Source: Sporobacter sp963677825 (GTDB lineage Bacteria; Bacillota; Clostridia; Oscillospirales; Oscillospiraceae). Taken from it: a stretch of 64,000 nucleotides of DNA. The stretch lies in NCBI GenBank assembly GCA_963677825.2, contig CAXXEF010000001.1, positions 1,054,001 through 1,118,000 of the forward strand, written 5' to 3'. The notes beneath the pieces are model-generated. The model did not search any database. It worked only from the letters and a program-made list of their open reading frames with translations, and was not told the DNA's origin. A program made the translations under genes and the position numbers. This document shows positions 25,741 through 34,529 of this stretch, piece by piece. Each line of letters begins with the position of its first letter. The stretch's first letter is position 1.

Positions 25741-27138
25741 ATGAACGCTGTTGAAACCTATGACGTCGCCATCATCGGCTGCGGTATTGCCGGCATTTAC
25801 GCCGGATTTGAACTGCTGCGCCTGCATCCGTCGCTGCGCGTCGTGATGCTGGAGCAGGGCACGGACATCCGCCATCGCAGCTGTCCGATGATTACCCGCA
25901 AAACCGCCGAGTGTGTCGGCTGCCAAAGCTGTGCGATCATGCGCGGTTTCGGCGGTGCCGGCGCTTTTTCGGACGGTAAATACAACTTTACCACAGCGTT
26001 CGGCGGGTGGCTGCGCGAGTATCTGCCGGACGAAGAGATTATGGCGCTTATCGACTATGTCGATGCCGTCAATATGCGCTTCGGTGCGACGGATGAGGTT
26101 TACTCTACCGACAGCGACGCGGCGCGCGCGCTGGGTAAGCGGGCGCTTGAAAACGATCTGCACCTGCTGGATGCAAAAGTCAAGCACCTCGGTACGGAGA
26201 ATAATCTGCGCATTTTGACCAACATCTTCGAGTTCATGGCCGATAAGGTGACGTTTCACTTCAACACCACCGTCGATAGTATTAATAAAACGACGGACGG
26301 ATACCGGCTGAAAACGTCTGACGGCGATATCGCTAGTAAGTACCTGATTGCTGCACCCGGTCGGTCGGGCGCGGAATGGTTCGCCGCTGAATGCACCAAG
26401 CTCGGGCTGGAACTGATCAACAATCAGGTCGACATCGGCGTACGCGTCGAGCTGCCGGCGGCCGTGTTTGAGCACATCACGAGCGCCGTGTATGAGTCGA
26501 AGCTGCACTACCGCACAAAGCAGTACGGCGATCTGGTACGCACCTTCTGCATGAACCCGTACGGGCACGTCGTGGCCGAAAATGTCGACGGACTGATTAC
26601 CGTCAACGGGCACAGCTACGCCGATCCGGCGCTGCAAAGCCCCAACACGAACTTCGCGCTTTTGGTCTCCAACCGCTTTACCGAGCCGTTCAAGGAGCCG
26701 TACAAGTACGGTAAACACATCGCCTCACTGTCAAATATGCTCGGCGGCGGCGTCATTATCCAGCGCTTCGGCGATCTCCTCAAGGGCATCCGGACAAACG
26801 AGCAGCGCCTGTCTAAAAGCTTTGTACAGCCGACGCTTCAGGCAACGCCTGGCGACCTCGGGCTTGTACTCCCCAAACGCCATATGGACAACATCGTTGA
26901 AATGCTCTTCGCGCTCGATAAAATTGCACCCGGCACGGCTAACTACGACACGCTGCTGTACGGTGTTGAGGTTAAGTTCTATTCGTCGCGGCCGCAGCTG
27001 ACGCCATCTTTAGAGACGTCATACGACGGCTTCTACGCCATCGGCGACGGCGCAGGCGTCACGCGCGGTCTTGCGCAGGCGGCTGCCAGCGGCGTCATCG
27101 CCGCACGGTCGATTGTCGACAAGCTCTCACCGGCATAA
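25741..27138 (+). CDS. FAD-dependent dehydrogenase of the COG2509 type
   Basis: A 465-residue flavoprotein. The N-terminal dinucleotide motif is DVAIIGCGIAGIYAG with the acidic MLEQG strand. Next come a CVGCQSCAIMRGFGGAGAFSDGKYNF segment, here cited only for its CxxC and GGAGAFSDG elements, then KYLIAAPGRSG and the C-terminal FAD closing motif YAIGDGAGVTRGLAQAAASG. These features define the uncharacterised FAD-dependent dehydrogenase family. Substrate and partner unknown. Single gene with its own terminator. Confidence 0.82.
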   Translation: MNAVETYDVAIIGCGIAGIYAGFELLRLHPSLRVVMLEQGTDIRHRSCPMITRKTAECVGCQSCAIMRGFGGAGAFSDGKYNFTTAFGGWLREYLPDEEIMALIDYVDAVNMRFGATDEVYSTDSDAARALGKRALENDLHLLDAKVKHLGTENNLRILTNIFEFMADKVTFHFNTTVDSINKTTDGYRLKTSDGDIASKYLIAAPGRSGAEWFAAECTKLGLELINNQVDIGVRVELPAAVFEHITSAVYESKLHYRTKQYGDLVRTFCMNPYGHVVAENVDGLITVNGHSYADPALQSPNTNFALLVSNRFTEPFKEPYKYGKHIASLSNMLGGGVIIQRFGDLLKGIRTNEQRLSKSFVQPTLQATPGDLGLVLPKRHMDNIVEMLFALDKIAPGTANYDTLLYGVEVKFYSSRPQLTPSLETSYDGFYAIGDGAGVTRGLAQAAASGVIAARSIVDKLSPA

Positions 27139-27154
27139 TAATCATCTCAACAAA

Positions 27155-27182
27155 AAAGCCCCGACGACTGTCGGGGCTTTTC
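27155..27182. terminator. Bidirectional terminator
   Basis: AAGCCCCGAC, loop GACT, complementary arm, T/A runs on both sides, between the convergent COG2509 and hexokinase genes. Confidence 0.88.
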
Positions 27183-27190
27183 CCATTGTA

Positions 27191-28471
27191 TCAACCGATC
27201 CCGCACGATCCGTGTGTAATCGCCGCGCGCGCCGTACCGATGAGCGTAGCCTGCGCCGCCGAGACAAGCTCGACGCGGCGCTTCTGTCCGTCTCCGCCGC
27301 CGCTGACATAGCGCGAAAAGGTATCGGCAAAGCCATGCAGCTTGTGAAACGTCGATCCCTCGGCGGCGACGCGGACAGGCTGGCCTGCAGATTGCCCCTG
27401 GTGCGTTTTATCGATCGCCGCAGTGACGGCAGCGGCGGTCAGCTTCGCCGCGCGCTCATATAGCCGCACAATAACCGTCTGTGCGGCAGCTACGTCGCCC
27501 TCAGCGCGGAATATCGGCGCGAGCACACCGTCACCACCGATGACGAAAGCGTCTGTCTCCGGCGGCGAGAGGGCGCCCAGACGTTCAAGCGCCTGACGCA
27601 CATCCGGCTGAAAAATTCCGGCATCCGCCGCACCCCGCAGCGTGCGCAGCACAAGGCTGCCGAGGTATCGGCCACTCGTCATCTTTTCGAGGCGGTGCGC
27701 ACCGGGATCGGCTGTCGCCGCGTCAAGCGCCCGGTCGAACGTGCCCTGCCGGGCGCGGCCGAAGCCACCGGCCTCGGTATTGACGATCATGGTGTCCGGC
27801 TCAAAGCCTGAGACTTTAGAAATCGCCGTCGTTTGTTCAACATAGCTGAGGTTCATGCCGGTACCAAGAACAAAGCCGACCGACGTCTGTTCGGCGCCGA
27901 GCAGGACGGCTGCCGTATCGTTGAGCAGCGTCGCCGACAAGTCACGCTGAACGCCGAGTGCGCGCAGCGCCTCTTTGATGCCGTGTGCGATCATCGCCCC
28001 GGCGCCGCCGGTGACCTGAACCTCCTTGCTGAACGAAATCAGCCGCCCGTCGCGATCCGGCCCAACGGCCACCGCATGCGAAAAGCAGATACCGACATTA
28101 TTGCTGTGCTCGATAAGCGGCCGCAGCTTATCGGCAATCGCGCGGAAAAATTCGTCCATCGTGATCTCGCTCATCCGCCCGGGGACAGGCGACGTATCCG
28201 AGCGGACGATCTCCATCCCGCCCGATGTGTACCGCACAAGCGCCGTACGCAGGTTTGTACCGCCAATATCGACGACAACTGCCGTCTGGCCGTCGCAGAG
28301 CGCGCCGTCTGGCGAGAGGTATGTCGGCAGCATCGCCAATGTCGACGGCTCGCCGGCAAGACCGCGCATCATGTCGCGCTGAAAATCGTCGTATATGCTG
28401 TGAAAATCAACGCTGTCGGGATGCATCCCAGACTCTTTTAAAAACGCCTCTACTCTGCTCACACTGTCCAA
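27191..28471 (-). CDS. Hexokinase of the eukaryote-like family
   Basis: A 426-residue sugar kinase of the hexokinase type, not a ROK or Glk glucokinase. The phosphate-1 motif is VVVDIGGTNLRTALV, preceded by the LPTYLSPDG segment typical of eukaryotic hexokinases. Others are the sugar-binding GICFSHAVAV, TLLNDTAAVLLGA, GTGMNLSYVE, NTEAGGFG and the adenosine-side AAEGSTFHK. It would phosphorylate glucose or another hexose. Translation probably starts at the TTG at 28471, seven bases after AGGAG. Its presence suggests non-PTS sugar use or intracellular sugar recycling; inference. Confidence 0.82.
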   Translation of the reverse strand: MDSVSRVEAFLKESGMHPDSVDFHSIYDDFQRDMMRGLAGEPSTLAMLPTYLSPDGALCDGQTAVVVDIGGTNLRTALVRYTSGGMEIVRSDTSPVPGRMSEITMDEFFRAIADKLRPLIEHSNNVGICFSHAVAVGPDRDGRLISFSKEVQVTGGAGAMIAHGIKEALRALGVQRDLSATLLNDTAAVLLGAEQTSVGFVLGTGMNLSYVEQTTAISKVSGFEPDTMIVNTEAGGFGRARQGTFDRALDAATADPGAHRLEKMTSGRYLGSLVLRTLRGAADAGIFQPDVRQALERLGALSPPETDAFVIGGDGVLAPIFRAEGDVAAAQTVIVRLYERAAKLTAAAVTAAIDKTHQGQSAGQPVRVAAEGSTFHKLHGFADTFSRYVSGGGDGQKRRVELVSAAQATLIGTARAAITHGSCGIG

Positions 28472-28717
28472 AACCGTTCTCCTGTCGCCGTTTGCCGCGC
28501 CGGTATCGGCACGGCTTTCTATCTATACTTCAATATACCGCGTTTGCGCGGATTTTTTAAGGTGCCAAGACGCCGAATTGTCACCTTTTACAAATATCAG
28601 TGTCGAATTTAACGATTTTGCCCCATTTACCGCTGCTTGACCATTGACGCGTGACGGCACAGCGTATAAAATCAATAATATTTCAACCGACAATTTTTCA
28701 CCGAAGGAGGAAGGCTG

Positions 28718-29653
28718 ATGCTGGATATCTGTTTACCCGGCACCGGCGGCATGGTGCCGCTGCCGGAACGCTGGCTGAGCTGCTGCTGGATCGAGTATCA
28801 GGGCAAGGCCCTGCTGATCGACTGCGGCGAAGGCACGCAGATTGCGCTGCGCGAAGCCGGCTGTAAAATGAGTCGGCTGGAGCTTTTACTGGTCACGCAT
28901 TTCCATGCCGACCACATCGCCGGCCTGCCCGGTCTTCTCCTGACGCTTGGCAACAACGGCCGCGAAGCGCCACTGACGATCATTGGCCCGCGCGGTCTCA
29001 AATCGGTCGTCTCGGCGCTGACCGTCATCGCGTCGGCGCTGCCGTATGAACTGAAGCTGTATGAAATCACAGACGACGATCCCGGTTATCTCGAAAGCGA
29101 CGAGCTTGTTGTGTCGTACCTGCCGCTCGATCACGGTACGCGCTGCTACGGCTATCGTGTCGGTCTCAAGCGCAAACCCGTGTTTAATCCCGAAAAAGCC
29201 GCGCAGCTGAACATCCCGAGAACGCTGTACCGCACCCTGCACGCCGGTCAGTCCGTCACGCTTGACGACGGACGCGAGATCCTGCCCGAGCAGGTCATCG
29301 ACGCACAGCGCCCACCGATCAGTGTCTGCTATATGACCGACACAATGCCGACGCCGCAGATGGCCGATTTCGCGCGCGGCGCTGATCTCTTAATCTGCGA
29401 GGGCATGTACGGCGACAGTGAGATGCGCTCAAAAATGGAAGAAAAGGGACACATGGTCTTTGCCGACGCGGCGGCAATCGCCAAGTCAGCCGGCACTGAT
29501 TGGCTGTGGCTGACCCATTTCAGTCCGGCAATGAAAAAGCCGGCAGAATATCAAAACGCCGTCCGGGCGATCTTTCCGCACACACGTGTCGCGCATGACG
29601 GCATCCGCGTGACGCTGACAGGCGAAACAGCCGGGCAAAGAGGTAAATCATGA
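28718..29653 (+). CDS. rnz: Ribonuclease Z
   Basis: A 311-residue metallo-beta-lactamase-fold endonuclease that trims tRNA 3' trailers. The zinc motif HFHADH is followed by the GLPGLLLTL segment, DHGTRCYGYRV, a PEKAAQLNIP exosite-like region, ISVCYMTDTMPT and LTHFSPA. AAGGAGGA precedes the ATG. The preceding region, 28472-28717, shows no gene. The end overlaps the ECF S-component gene by four bases. Confidence 0.92.
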   Translation: MLDICLPGTGGMVPLPERWLSCCWIEYQGKALLIDCGEGTQIALREAGCKMSRLELLLVTHFHADHIAGLPGLLLTLGNNGREAPLTIIGPRGLKSVVSALTVIASALPYELKLYEITDDDPGYLESDELVVSYLPLDHGTRCYGYRVGLKRKPVFNPEKAAQLNIPRTLYRTLHAGQSVTLDDGREILPEQVIDAQRPPISVCYMTDTMPTPQMADFARGADLLICEGMYGDSEMRSKMEEKGHMVFADAAAIAKSAGTDWLWLTHFSPAMKKPAEYQNAVRAIFPHTRVAHDGIRVTLTGETAGQRGKS

Positions 29654-30162
29654 ATACAAATATCCGAAAGCTGACGTATACGGCTGTCGCTGCCGCCATT
29701 ATTTTTGTCATAACGTGGACAGTGAAGCTCCCAATCCCGGCCACGAGCATTGGCTATATCCACCCTGGTGACGCGATGATTTTCCTCTCAGCCTTCCTGC
29801 TCGGCGGGCCGCTGGGCGCCGCTGCGGCCGCCGTCGGCAGCGCTATTGCCGACGCCGCCGCGGGATATGCGATCTATATCCCAGCAACGTTTATTATTAA
29901 AGGACTGATGGGGCTATTGGTCGGCTTTATGGCACGAAAAAAATCGTTTGGACTGTTTGTATTTGCCTGTATTATCGGCGGGGCTGTCATGACGGCCGGA
30001 TACTTTGTCTTTGAAGTTGTGCTGTACGGCATCCCTGTGGCTGTTCCAAATTTGCCATTCAACCTGGCCCAGGCAGGCGGCGGAGTCGCAATCGCACTGG
30101 TGCTGTTCCCGGCTATTAAGCGGATCGACGCCGCGGCGCACTTCGACGAGCTGCGACGCTAA
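29650..30162 (+). CDS. ECF transporter S component
   Basis: A 170-residue integral membrane protein with five to six hydrophobic segments, the substrate-binding subunit of an energy-coupling-factor vitamin importer. The segment YIHPGDAMIFLSAFLLGGP with AIADAAAGYAIYIP is typical of the DUF/PF07155-like S components. The vitamin cannot be told, and no riboswitch is nearby. The ATPase and T subunits are not in this window, as expected for group II ECF systems. The ATG overlaps the rnz stop. Confidence 0.82.
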   Translation: MNTNIRKLTYTAVAAAIIFVITWTVKLPIPATSIGYIHPGDAMIFLSAFLLGGPLGAAAAAVGSAIADAAAGYAIYIPATFIIKGLMGLLVGFMARKKSFGLFVFACIIGGAVMTAGYFVFEVVLYGIPVAVPNLPFNLAQAGGGVAIALVLFPAIKRIDAAAHFDELRR

Positions 30163-30178
30163 CGGTACGGTTCTAGCA

Positions 30179-30209
30179 AAAAGCCCCCGGACGATGTCCG
30201 GGGGCTTTT
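30179..30209. terminator. Bidirectional terminator
   Basis: AAAAGCCCCCGGAC, loop GAT, complementary arm ending in TTTT, between the convergent S-component and antiporter genes. Confidence 0.9.
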
Positions 30210-30217
30210 GATATAGG

Positions 30218-31432
30218 CTATGAAACTTTATTGACCGGGCCTTTCGGCACATTGTTCACGCGCCGTTCAAAGCGATGAGTATATACGACCTTAAGTAAAA
30301 TCGGTGTGATCATCGTCGTGAGCAGTACTACAAGGATCGTCGGCAGGAAAACCTCCTGCGTAATGATTTGGGTGCACAAGCCAAGGTTACAGGTGATGAT
30401 CGCAACCTCGCCGCGCGAAATCATACCGACACCAACCTGCAGCGACTCGCTGTTTTCAAATTTGAACAGCTTCGCCCCAAATCCACATCCGGCGACCTTA
30501 CCCACAACAGCAACAACAAACATCACGGCTGCGATCAGTAAAACCTTGCCGCTAAGTCCTTCTCGTGTCGCCGTCAGACCGACGCTGGCGAAAAAGATCG
30601 GCGATAAGAAGCCGGACGAGAGAATCTTGACACGGTGCTTAAAGTATTCCTTGTGGTCGAGCTGGGAGATAACGAGCCCGAATACATACGCCCCAGTGAT
30701 GGCTGCGATGCCGACTTCCTCGGCTAAAAACGCCATCAGTACCGCGCCGGCAAGTGCAAACGTAAACACCGCGCGCGTCGGCCGCGTCTTTTTCAAAAAC
30801 CGACTGACAAGCTTAGGCAGGAAAATAACTATCAAAACCGATACGCCGCAGAACGCGACGATCTCGACGATCGTCATTACAAGCGAGGTGCCCGCGTCAC
30901 CGCTGTTCACGTATGCAATCAGAACGGATATCAGCAGTAGCCCGACAACGTCGTCGATCACGGCCGCACCTAGTATGTTAACGCCGCCGCGCGTGCGCAG
31001 CTTCCCAAGCTCGTTGAGCGTCGCCACGGTGATGCTCACACTCGTCGCGGTGAGGATGACCCCGATAAATATGTTCTGGATGGGATCATTGAAAAAGATA
31101 AACGCGCAGGCCGTACCAAGCACCAATGGTACAACCACACCAAATAATGCGATGACAAGCGAGGACTTGCCGGCTTTCTTGAACTGATCAACGTCCGTTT
31201 CAATACCGGCGAAAAACATCAGCAGGATGACGCCGAGATTGGCAAGCATTTCAATGCTGTCGTCTTTCTGAACAAGGTTAAAAACGATCGGCCCGAGTAT
31301 TACACCGGCCAGCAGCGCGCCTAAAACCTCCGGCATTTTGATTTTTCGACACAATATCCCGCCGATTTTTGTTGCAACAAGGATAATAACTATTTTTATC
31401 AGTGTATGATCCAGCTGTGGTTCCAGTTCCAA
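30218..31432 (-). CDS. Cation:proton antiporter, CPA2 family
   Basis: A 404-residue membrane protein with about twelve helices, of the KefB/NapA group. GVILLMFFAGIETD, TATSVSITVATLNELG and the helix ILGAAVIDDVVGLLLI with the paired DD ion-binding motif indicate an electrogenic Na+(K+)/H+ antiporter. There is no C-terminal KTN/RCK domain. Initiation is most likely at TTG 31432, eight bases after GGTGAG. It may serve pH or sodium homeostasis. Confidence 0.88.
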   Translation of the reverse strand: MELEPQLDHTLIKIVIILVATKIGGILCRKIKMPEVLGALLAGVILGPIVFNLVQKDDSIEMLANLGVILLMFFAGIETDVDQFKKAGKSSLVIALFGVVVPLVLGTACAFIFFNDPIQNIFIGVILTATSVSITVATLNELGKLRTRGGVNILGAAVIDDVVGLLLISVLIAYVNSGDAGTSLVMTIVEIVAFCGVSVLIVIFLPKLVSRFLKKTRPTRAVFTFALAGAVLMAFLAEEVGIAAITGAYVFGLVISQLDHKEYFKHRVKILSSGFLSPIFFASVGLTATREGLSGKVLLIAAVMFVVAVVGKVAGCGFGAKLFKFENSESLQVGVGMISRGEVAIITCNLGLCTQIITQEVFLPTILVVLLTTMITPILLKVVYTHRFERRVNNVPKGPVNKVS

Positions 31433-31953
31433 TTTCAGTTCTCACCTTTTCAACAAATTCTCCAAAATACTGAATTATAATTATAGCAGGGTGTCCAAAA
31501 CGTGTCAAAAACAAGACAATTTGATATGGTTTTGCAACTAACTGCAACATCCTATTCAATTATTCGCTTTTTAAGCACGCTTTTAGCAGGAATATCAATT
31601 ATTTTGAATAATCCTATTGACGCACCTTCATTTATATGTTACAGTAACAACAAATGAAGAAGCTGATTTAGTGAGATTGCTCAATTGGCAAAGGCGCCGA
31701 CCCGTTATTTTTATGGGTTTGCGCTATTTTTTATTTCTCTTTTACTCTTTTACTGGCTCATAGCTTCTTTGTTTTATGCGCATACCTCTTTTGCGACCCA
31801 CTCTCCCACCTCTCTCAATATGGCAACGAAGCCCTGCCGCGGCAGGGCTTCGTTGCCATATTGCCGTAAAAACCATTTTGGCTGCGAGATCAATGATATT
31901 TCGTAGTAAATGATCTAAATATTTGTAAATTCAATTTAATTTCCCTTTTACCC
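31433..31953. other. Gene-free region upstream of amt
   Basis: About 520 AT-rich bases between the divergent antiporter and amt genes. It holds the 48-bp palindrome. A 73-codon ORF at 31685-31906 starts with TTG, has no ribosome binding site and runs through the palindrome, so I do not call it. Nothing else recognised. Confidence 0.6.
31816..31863. repeat. Perfect 48-bp palindrome
   Basis: Two 24-base arms with no spacer, each a perfect reverse complement; the left arm starts CAATATGGCAACGAAG. It lies in a gene-free stretch between the antiporter and the ammonium transporter. The RNA form would be a very long stem lacking a normal loop and followed by no T run. It is not positioned like a normal terminator of either flanking gene. 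Confidence 0.9.
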
Positions 31954-31982
31954 TTGAATTTTTCCGCGCTTAATGCTATAAA
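31954..31982 (+). promoter_or_regulatory. Promoter of the ammonium transporter
   Basis: TTGAAT, 17 bases, TATAAA. Predicted transcription start near 31989, so the transcript begins just before the tandem hexaloop hairpins. Confidence 0.75.
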
Positions 31983-32001
31983 TGTTAGGAAAATATATAT
32001 T

Positions 32002-32061
32002 ACAGCAATGGTGCTGTCGGCAAGGGCGTCGAGTCACCCAGGTGACTCTGCGCCCTTTTTT
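32002..32061 (+). promoter_or_regulatory. Putative ANTAR-protein antitermination leader
   Basis: Two adjacent short hairpins with six-base loops. P1 is ACAGC-AATGGT-GCTGT (32002-32017) and P2 is CGGC-AAGGGC-GTCG (32018-32031). Both loops have A at position 1 and G at position 4, the signature of RNA targets bound by ANTAR response regulators such as EutV and NasR. P2 shares bases 32022-32031 with the left arm of the terminator (AAGGGCG.. pairing with CGCCCTT), so P2 and the terminator exclude each other. ANTAR binding would stabilise P2 and permit amt transcription. No ANTAR gene lies in the window. Confidence 0.72.
32022..32061 (+). terminator. Conditional terminator in the amt leader
   Basis: AAGGGCG and GAGTCACC arms pair with GGTGACTC and CGCCCTT, with a 2x2 internal loop, followed by T6. 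Located 30 bases before the amt start. Confidence 0.85.
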
Positions 32062-32091
32062 ATATATATTTTATTTTGAAGAGGGGTTTAT

Positions 32092-33861
32092 ATGGAAACA
32101 ACTGTAATCATGAATACCTTATGGGTCCTGATAGCGGGAGCGCTAGTGTTCTTCATGAACCTGGGTTTCGGCTGCGTAGAGAGTGGGTTTGCGCGCCAGA
32201 AAAACACGGTTAATATCCTTTCGAAGAACTTTATCGTTTTCGCTGTCTCGTCGCTTGGCTTCTTATTGCTGGGCTGGGGCCTGATGTTCGGTGACGGCAA
32301 CGGCTTTATCGGCCTGAAGGGGCTGTTTATGGTCTCTGGTGCTGATAATTCACCGTCCGTCGACGCGTACGAAGGCGTCTACAAGTCAATCTCATGGGCC
32401 AACGTACCATTATGGGCGAAGTTTTTCTTCCAGCTCGTATTCTGCGGTACGGCAGCGACTATTGTATCCGGCGCCGTGGCCGAGCGTATTAAGTACATCT
32501 CGTTTATCGCGTTCTCGTTTATTTTGACATTACTCATTTATCCGATCGTCGGCCATTGGATCTGGGGCGGCGGCTTTCTCGCCAGTGCCGGCATGTGGGA
32601 CTTTGCCGGCGGCACGGTCGTCCATTCCGTCGGCGGCTGGGCCGCGCTCGCGGGCGTCATCGTGCTCGGACCGCGTATCGGTAAGTACAGCAAGGACGGC
32701 AAGATCAACCCGATCCCCGGCCACAACCTGCCGCTGGCTACAATCGGTGCGTTCGTACTGTGGCTGGGCTGGTTCGGCTTTAATCCCGGCTCCACCATGG
32801 CTGCCGATCCGACATCTATCTCGCATATTTTCATCACAACAAACACAGCCGGTATTGCCGGCATCCTGACAGCGACAGCAACAGCATGGATCGTCATCGG
32901 CAAGCCCGATCTCGGTATGTCGATCAATGGTCTGCTGGCCGGCCTCGTGGCCATCACGCCAGGGTGTGCGTTCGTCAGCGTGCCAAGCTCACTGCTCATC
33001 GGCGCGCTAGGCGGCGTCATCGTCGTTCTAAGCGTTCTGTTCTTTGACCGCCGCAAGATTGACGATCCCGTCGGCGCATTATCTGTCCATCTTGTCAACG
33101 GTGTATTCGGCACACTGTGCGTCGGCTTGTTTGCCCAGAGCGCCATCGGCGGCACGCCGGACGGTCTGTTCTTCGGCGGCGGCCTCGCTTTCCTCGGCTC
33201 GCAGGCACTGGGTGTCGTGGCTGTCGGCGGCTTTGTATTCGTCGCATCGATGCTTGTATGGTTTGCTATCAAGGGCACAATGGGCCTGCGCGTCAGCGCC
33301 AAGGAAGAGATCGAAGGGCTCGACATCGGTGAGCACGGCAACCAGGCGTATCCCGATTTCGTCACCGTCGACTACACAAGCGCTTCTGAGTATCTGGAAG
33401 ACGCGCTTGTACCGCCGGGTGTTGAAGCGCATGAAGTCACACCGAGCACGCCGGCTGTCCCTGTTGAGCAGGCTGTACCGGTTCATGACAGATCCACCCC
33501 GGGTGCCAAGATTACGAAGGTTGAGATCATTCTCAAGCAAAATAAGTTTGAGACACTCAAAAACGCCATGGATAAGATCGGCATTACCGGCATGACTGTC
33601 ACGAACGTCCTCGGCTACGGCGCTCAGGGCGGCGTAACGGAGTACTACCGCGGCGTCGAGTTCGAGACGCACCTGCTGCCGAAGGTTAAAGTCGAAATTG
33701 TTGTAAGCAGTATCCCTGTGCGCACGGTCGTCGACACGGCGAAAAAAGTGCTGTACTCCGGCAACATCGGCGACGGCAAGATCTTCATCTACGACGTTGA
33801 GAACGTTATCAAGATCCGTACCGGCGAAGAAGGTTACGATGCACTTCAGGACGTAGAGTAA
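32092..33861 (+). CDS. amt: Ammonium transporter fused to a C-terminal PII signalling domain
   Basis: 589 residues. Residues 1-405 or so are an Amt/Mep channel with eleven hydrophobic segments, containing GFGCVESGFARQKN, FFFQLVFCGTAATIVSGAVAER, HSVGGWAALAG, LWLGWFGFNPGS and the channel-lining VHLVNGVFGTL. A linker of about 70 residues, rich in Pro, Val and Glu, leads to a complete GlnB/GlnK-like domain (about 475-585) beginning ITKVEIILKQNKFETLKNAM. Its T-loop has YGAQGGVTEYYRGVEF with the conserved Tyr, and LLPKVKVEIVV follows. Normally GlnK is a separate protein that plugs Amt trimers when nitrogen is plentiful; fusion would tether the gate. GAGGGG precedes the ATG. Confidence 0.93.
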   Translation: METTVIMNTLWVLIAGALVFFMNLGFGCVESGFARQKNTVNILSKNFIVFAVSSLGFLLLGWGLMFGDGNGFIGLKGLFMVSGADNSPSVDAYEGVYKSISWANVPLWAKFFFQLVFCGTAATIVSGAVAERIKYISFIAFSFILTLLIYPIVGHWIWGGGFLASAGMWDFAGGTVVHSVGGWAALAGVIVLGPRIGKYSKDGKINPIPGHNLPLATIGAFVLWLGWFGFNPGSTMAADPTSISHIFITTNTAGIAGILTATATAWIVIGKPDLGMSINGLLAGLVAITPGCAFVSVPSSLLIGALGGVIVVLSVLFFDRRKIDDPVGALSVHLVNGVFGTLCVGLFAQSAIGGTPDGLFFGGGLAFLGSQALGVVAVGGFVFVASMLVWFAIKGTMGLRVSAKEEIEGLDIGEHGNQAYPDFVTVDYTSASEYLEDALVPPGVEAHEVTPSTPAVPVEQAVPVHDRSTPGAKITKVEIILKQNKFETLKNAMDKIGITGMTVTNVLGYGAQGGVTEYYRGVEFETHLLPKVKVEIVVSSIPVRTVVDTAKKVLYSGNIGDGKIFIYDVENVIKIRTGEEGYDALQDVE

Positions 33862-33900
33862 GCTACCCCCGTCTGTTTGGATTTGACCGGCAAATGAATA

Positions 33901-33939
33901 AAACCCCTGCTTTCCGGAACATCGGAAGCAGGGGTTTTT
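33901..33939 (+). terminator. Terminator of amt
   Basis: AAACCCCTGCTT...CCG stem with its complement AAGCAGGGGTTTTT, loop GAACAT, 40 bases past the stop codon. Confidence 0.88.
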
Positions 33940-34021
33940 ATACGGCTGAGTTGCGGGCTTGGTACTCTGGTAATCTATTTCCTAGAATAGCATTTGGTTA
34001 GACGCATGTATATATAGAAAG

Positions 34022-34052
34022 TAAAAGGCAGCCCGTATGGGCTGCCTTTTTT
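34022..34052 (-). terminator. Terminator of the rRNA operon
   Basis: AAAAGGCAGCCC, loop of four, complement, T run; immediately downstream of 5S rRNA on the minus strand. Confidence 0.85.
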
Positions 34053-34053
34053 G

Positions 34054-34170
<117 letters not shown>

Positions 34171-34247
34171 TATGTAATCGGTATCGTAACCGAATACTAC
34201 AACAATATGCGCGCTTTGTCAAGACGTGACAAAGGAGTAATTCAAAT

Positions 34248-34318
34248 GACCCGTAGGAGAGTCGAACTCCTGATTGCGGCGTGAGAGGCCGCCGTCTTGA
34301 CCACTTGACCAACGGGCC
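34248..34318 (-). tRNA. tRNA-Glu (anticodon CTC)
   Basis: Cloverleaf on the minus strand: acceptor GGCCCGT / ACGGGTC with one G-U pair, anticodon stem GCGGC, loop CTCTCAC giving anticodon CTC, T arm GAGTTCGACTC. CCA is not encoded. Lies between tRNA-Lys and 5S. Confidence 0.92.
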
Positions 34319-34381
34319 GTCGTCCTCGCGGGTACGCTTGTTTGTGACCCCGTCCGGTGCTCATCGCCCCGAGGGGTGAAA

Positions 34382-34454
34382 TACACCTTCAGGGACTCGA
34401 ACCCTGGACACCCTGATTAAGAGTCAGGTGCTCTACCAGCTGAGCTAAAGGTGC
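34382..34454 (-). tRNA. tRNA-Lys (anticodon CTT)
   Basis: 73 bases. Acceptor GCACCTT / AAGGTGT, anticodon stem CCTGA, loop CTCTTAA giving CTT, T arm GGGTTCGAGTCC, discriminator A. CCA is not encoded. Lies between 23S and tRNA-Glu. Confidence 0.93.
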
Positions 34455-34529
34455 GCGTCGTCGCGGATTCCGCTAAGTCTCGCACCGCCGCAAGCGGCCA
34501 TGCTCGCTCGCTTCATCGCTCCGCCTTTC

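Noticed and set aside
31685..31906. A 73-codon hydrophobic ORF upstream of amt
   Set aside because: TTG start without a ribosome binding site, runs through the 48-bp palindrome, and stops without any family resemblance.
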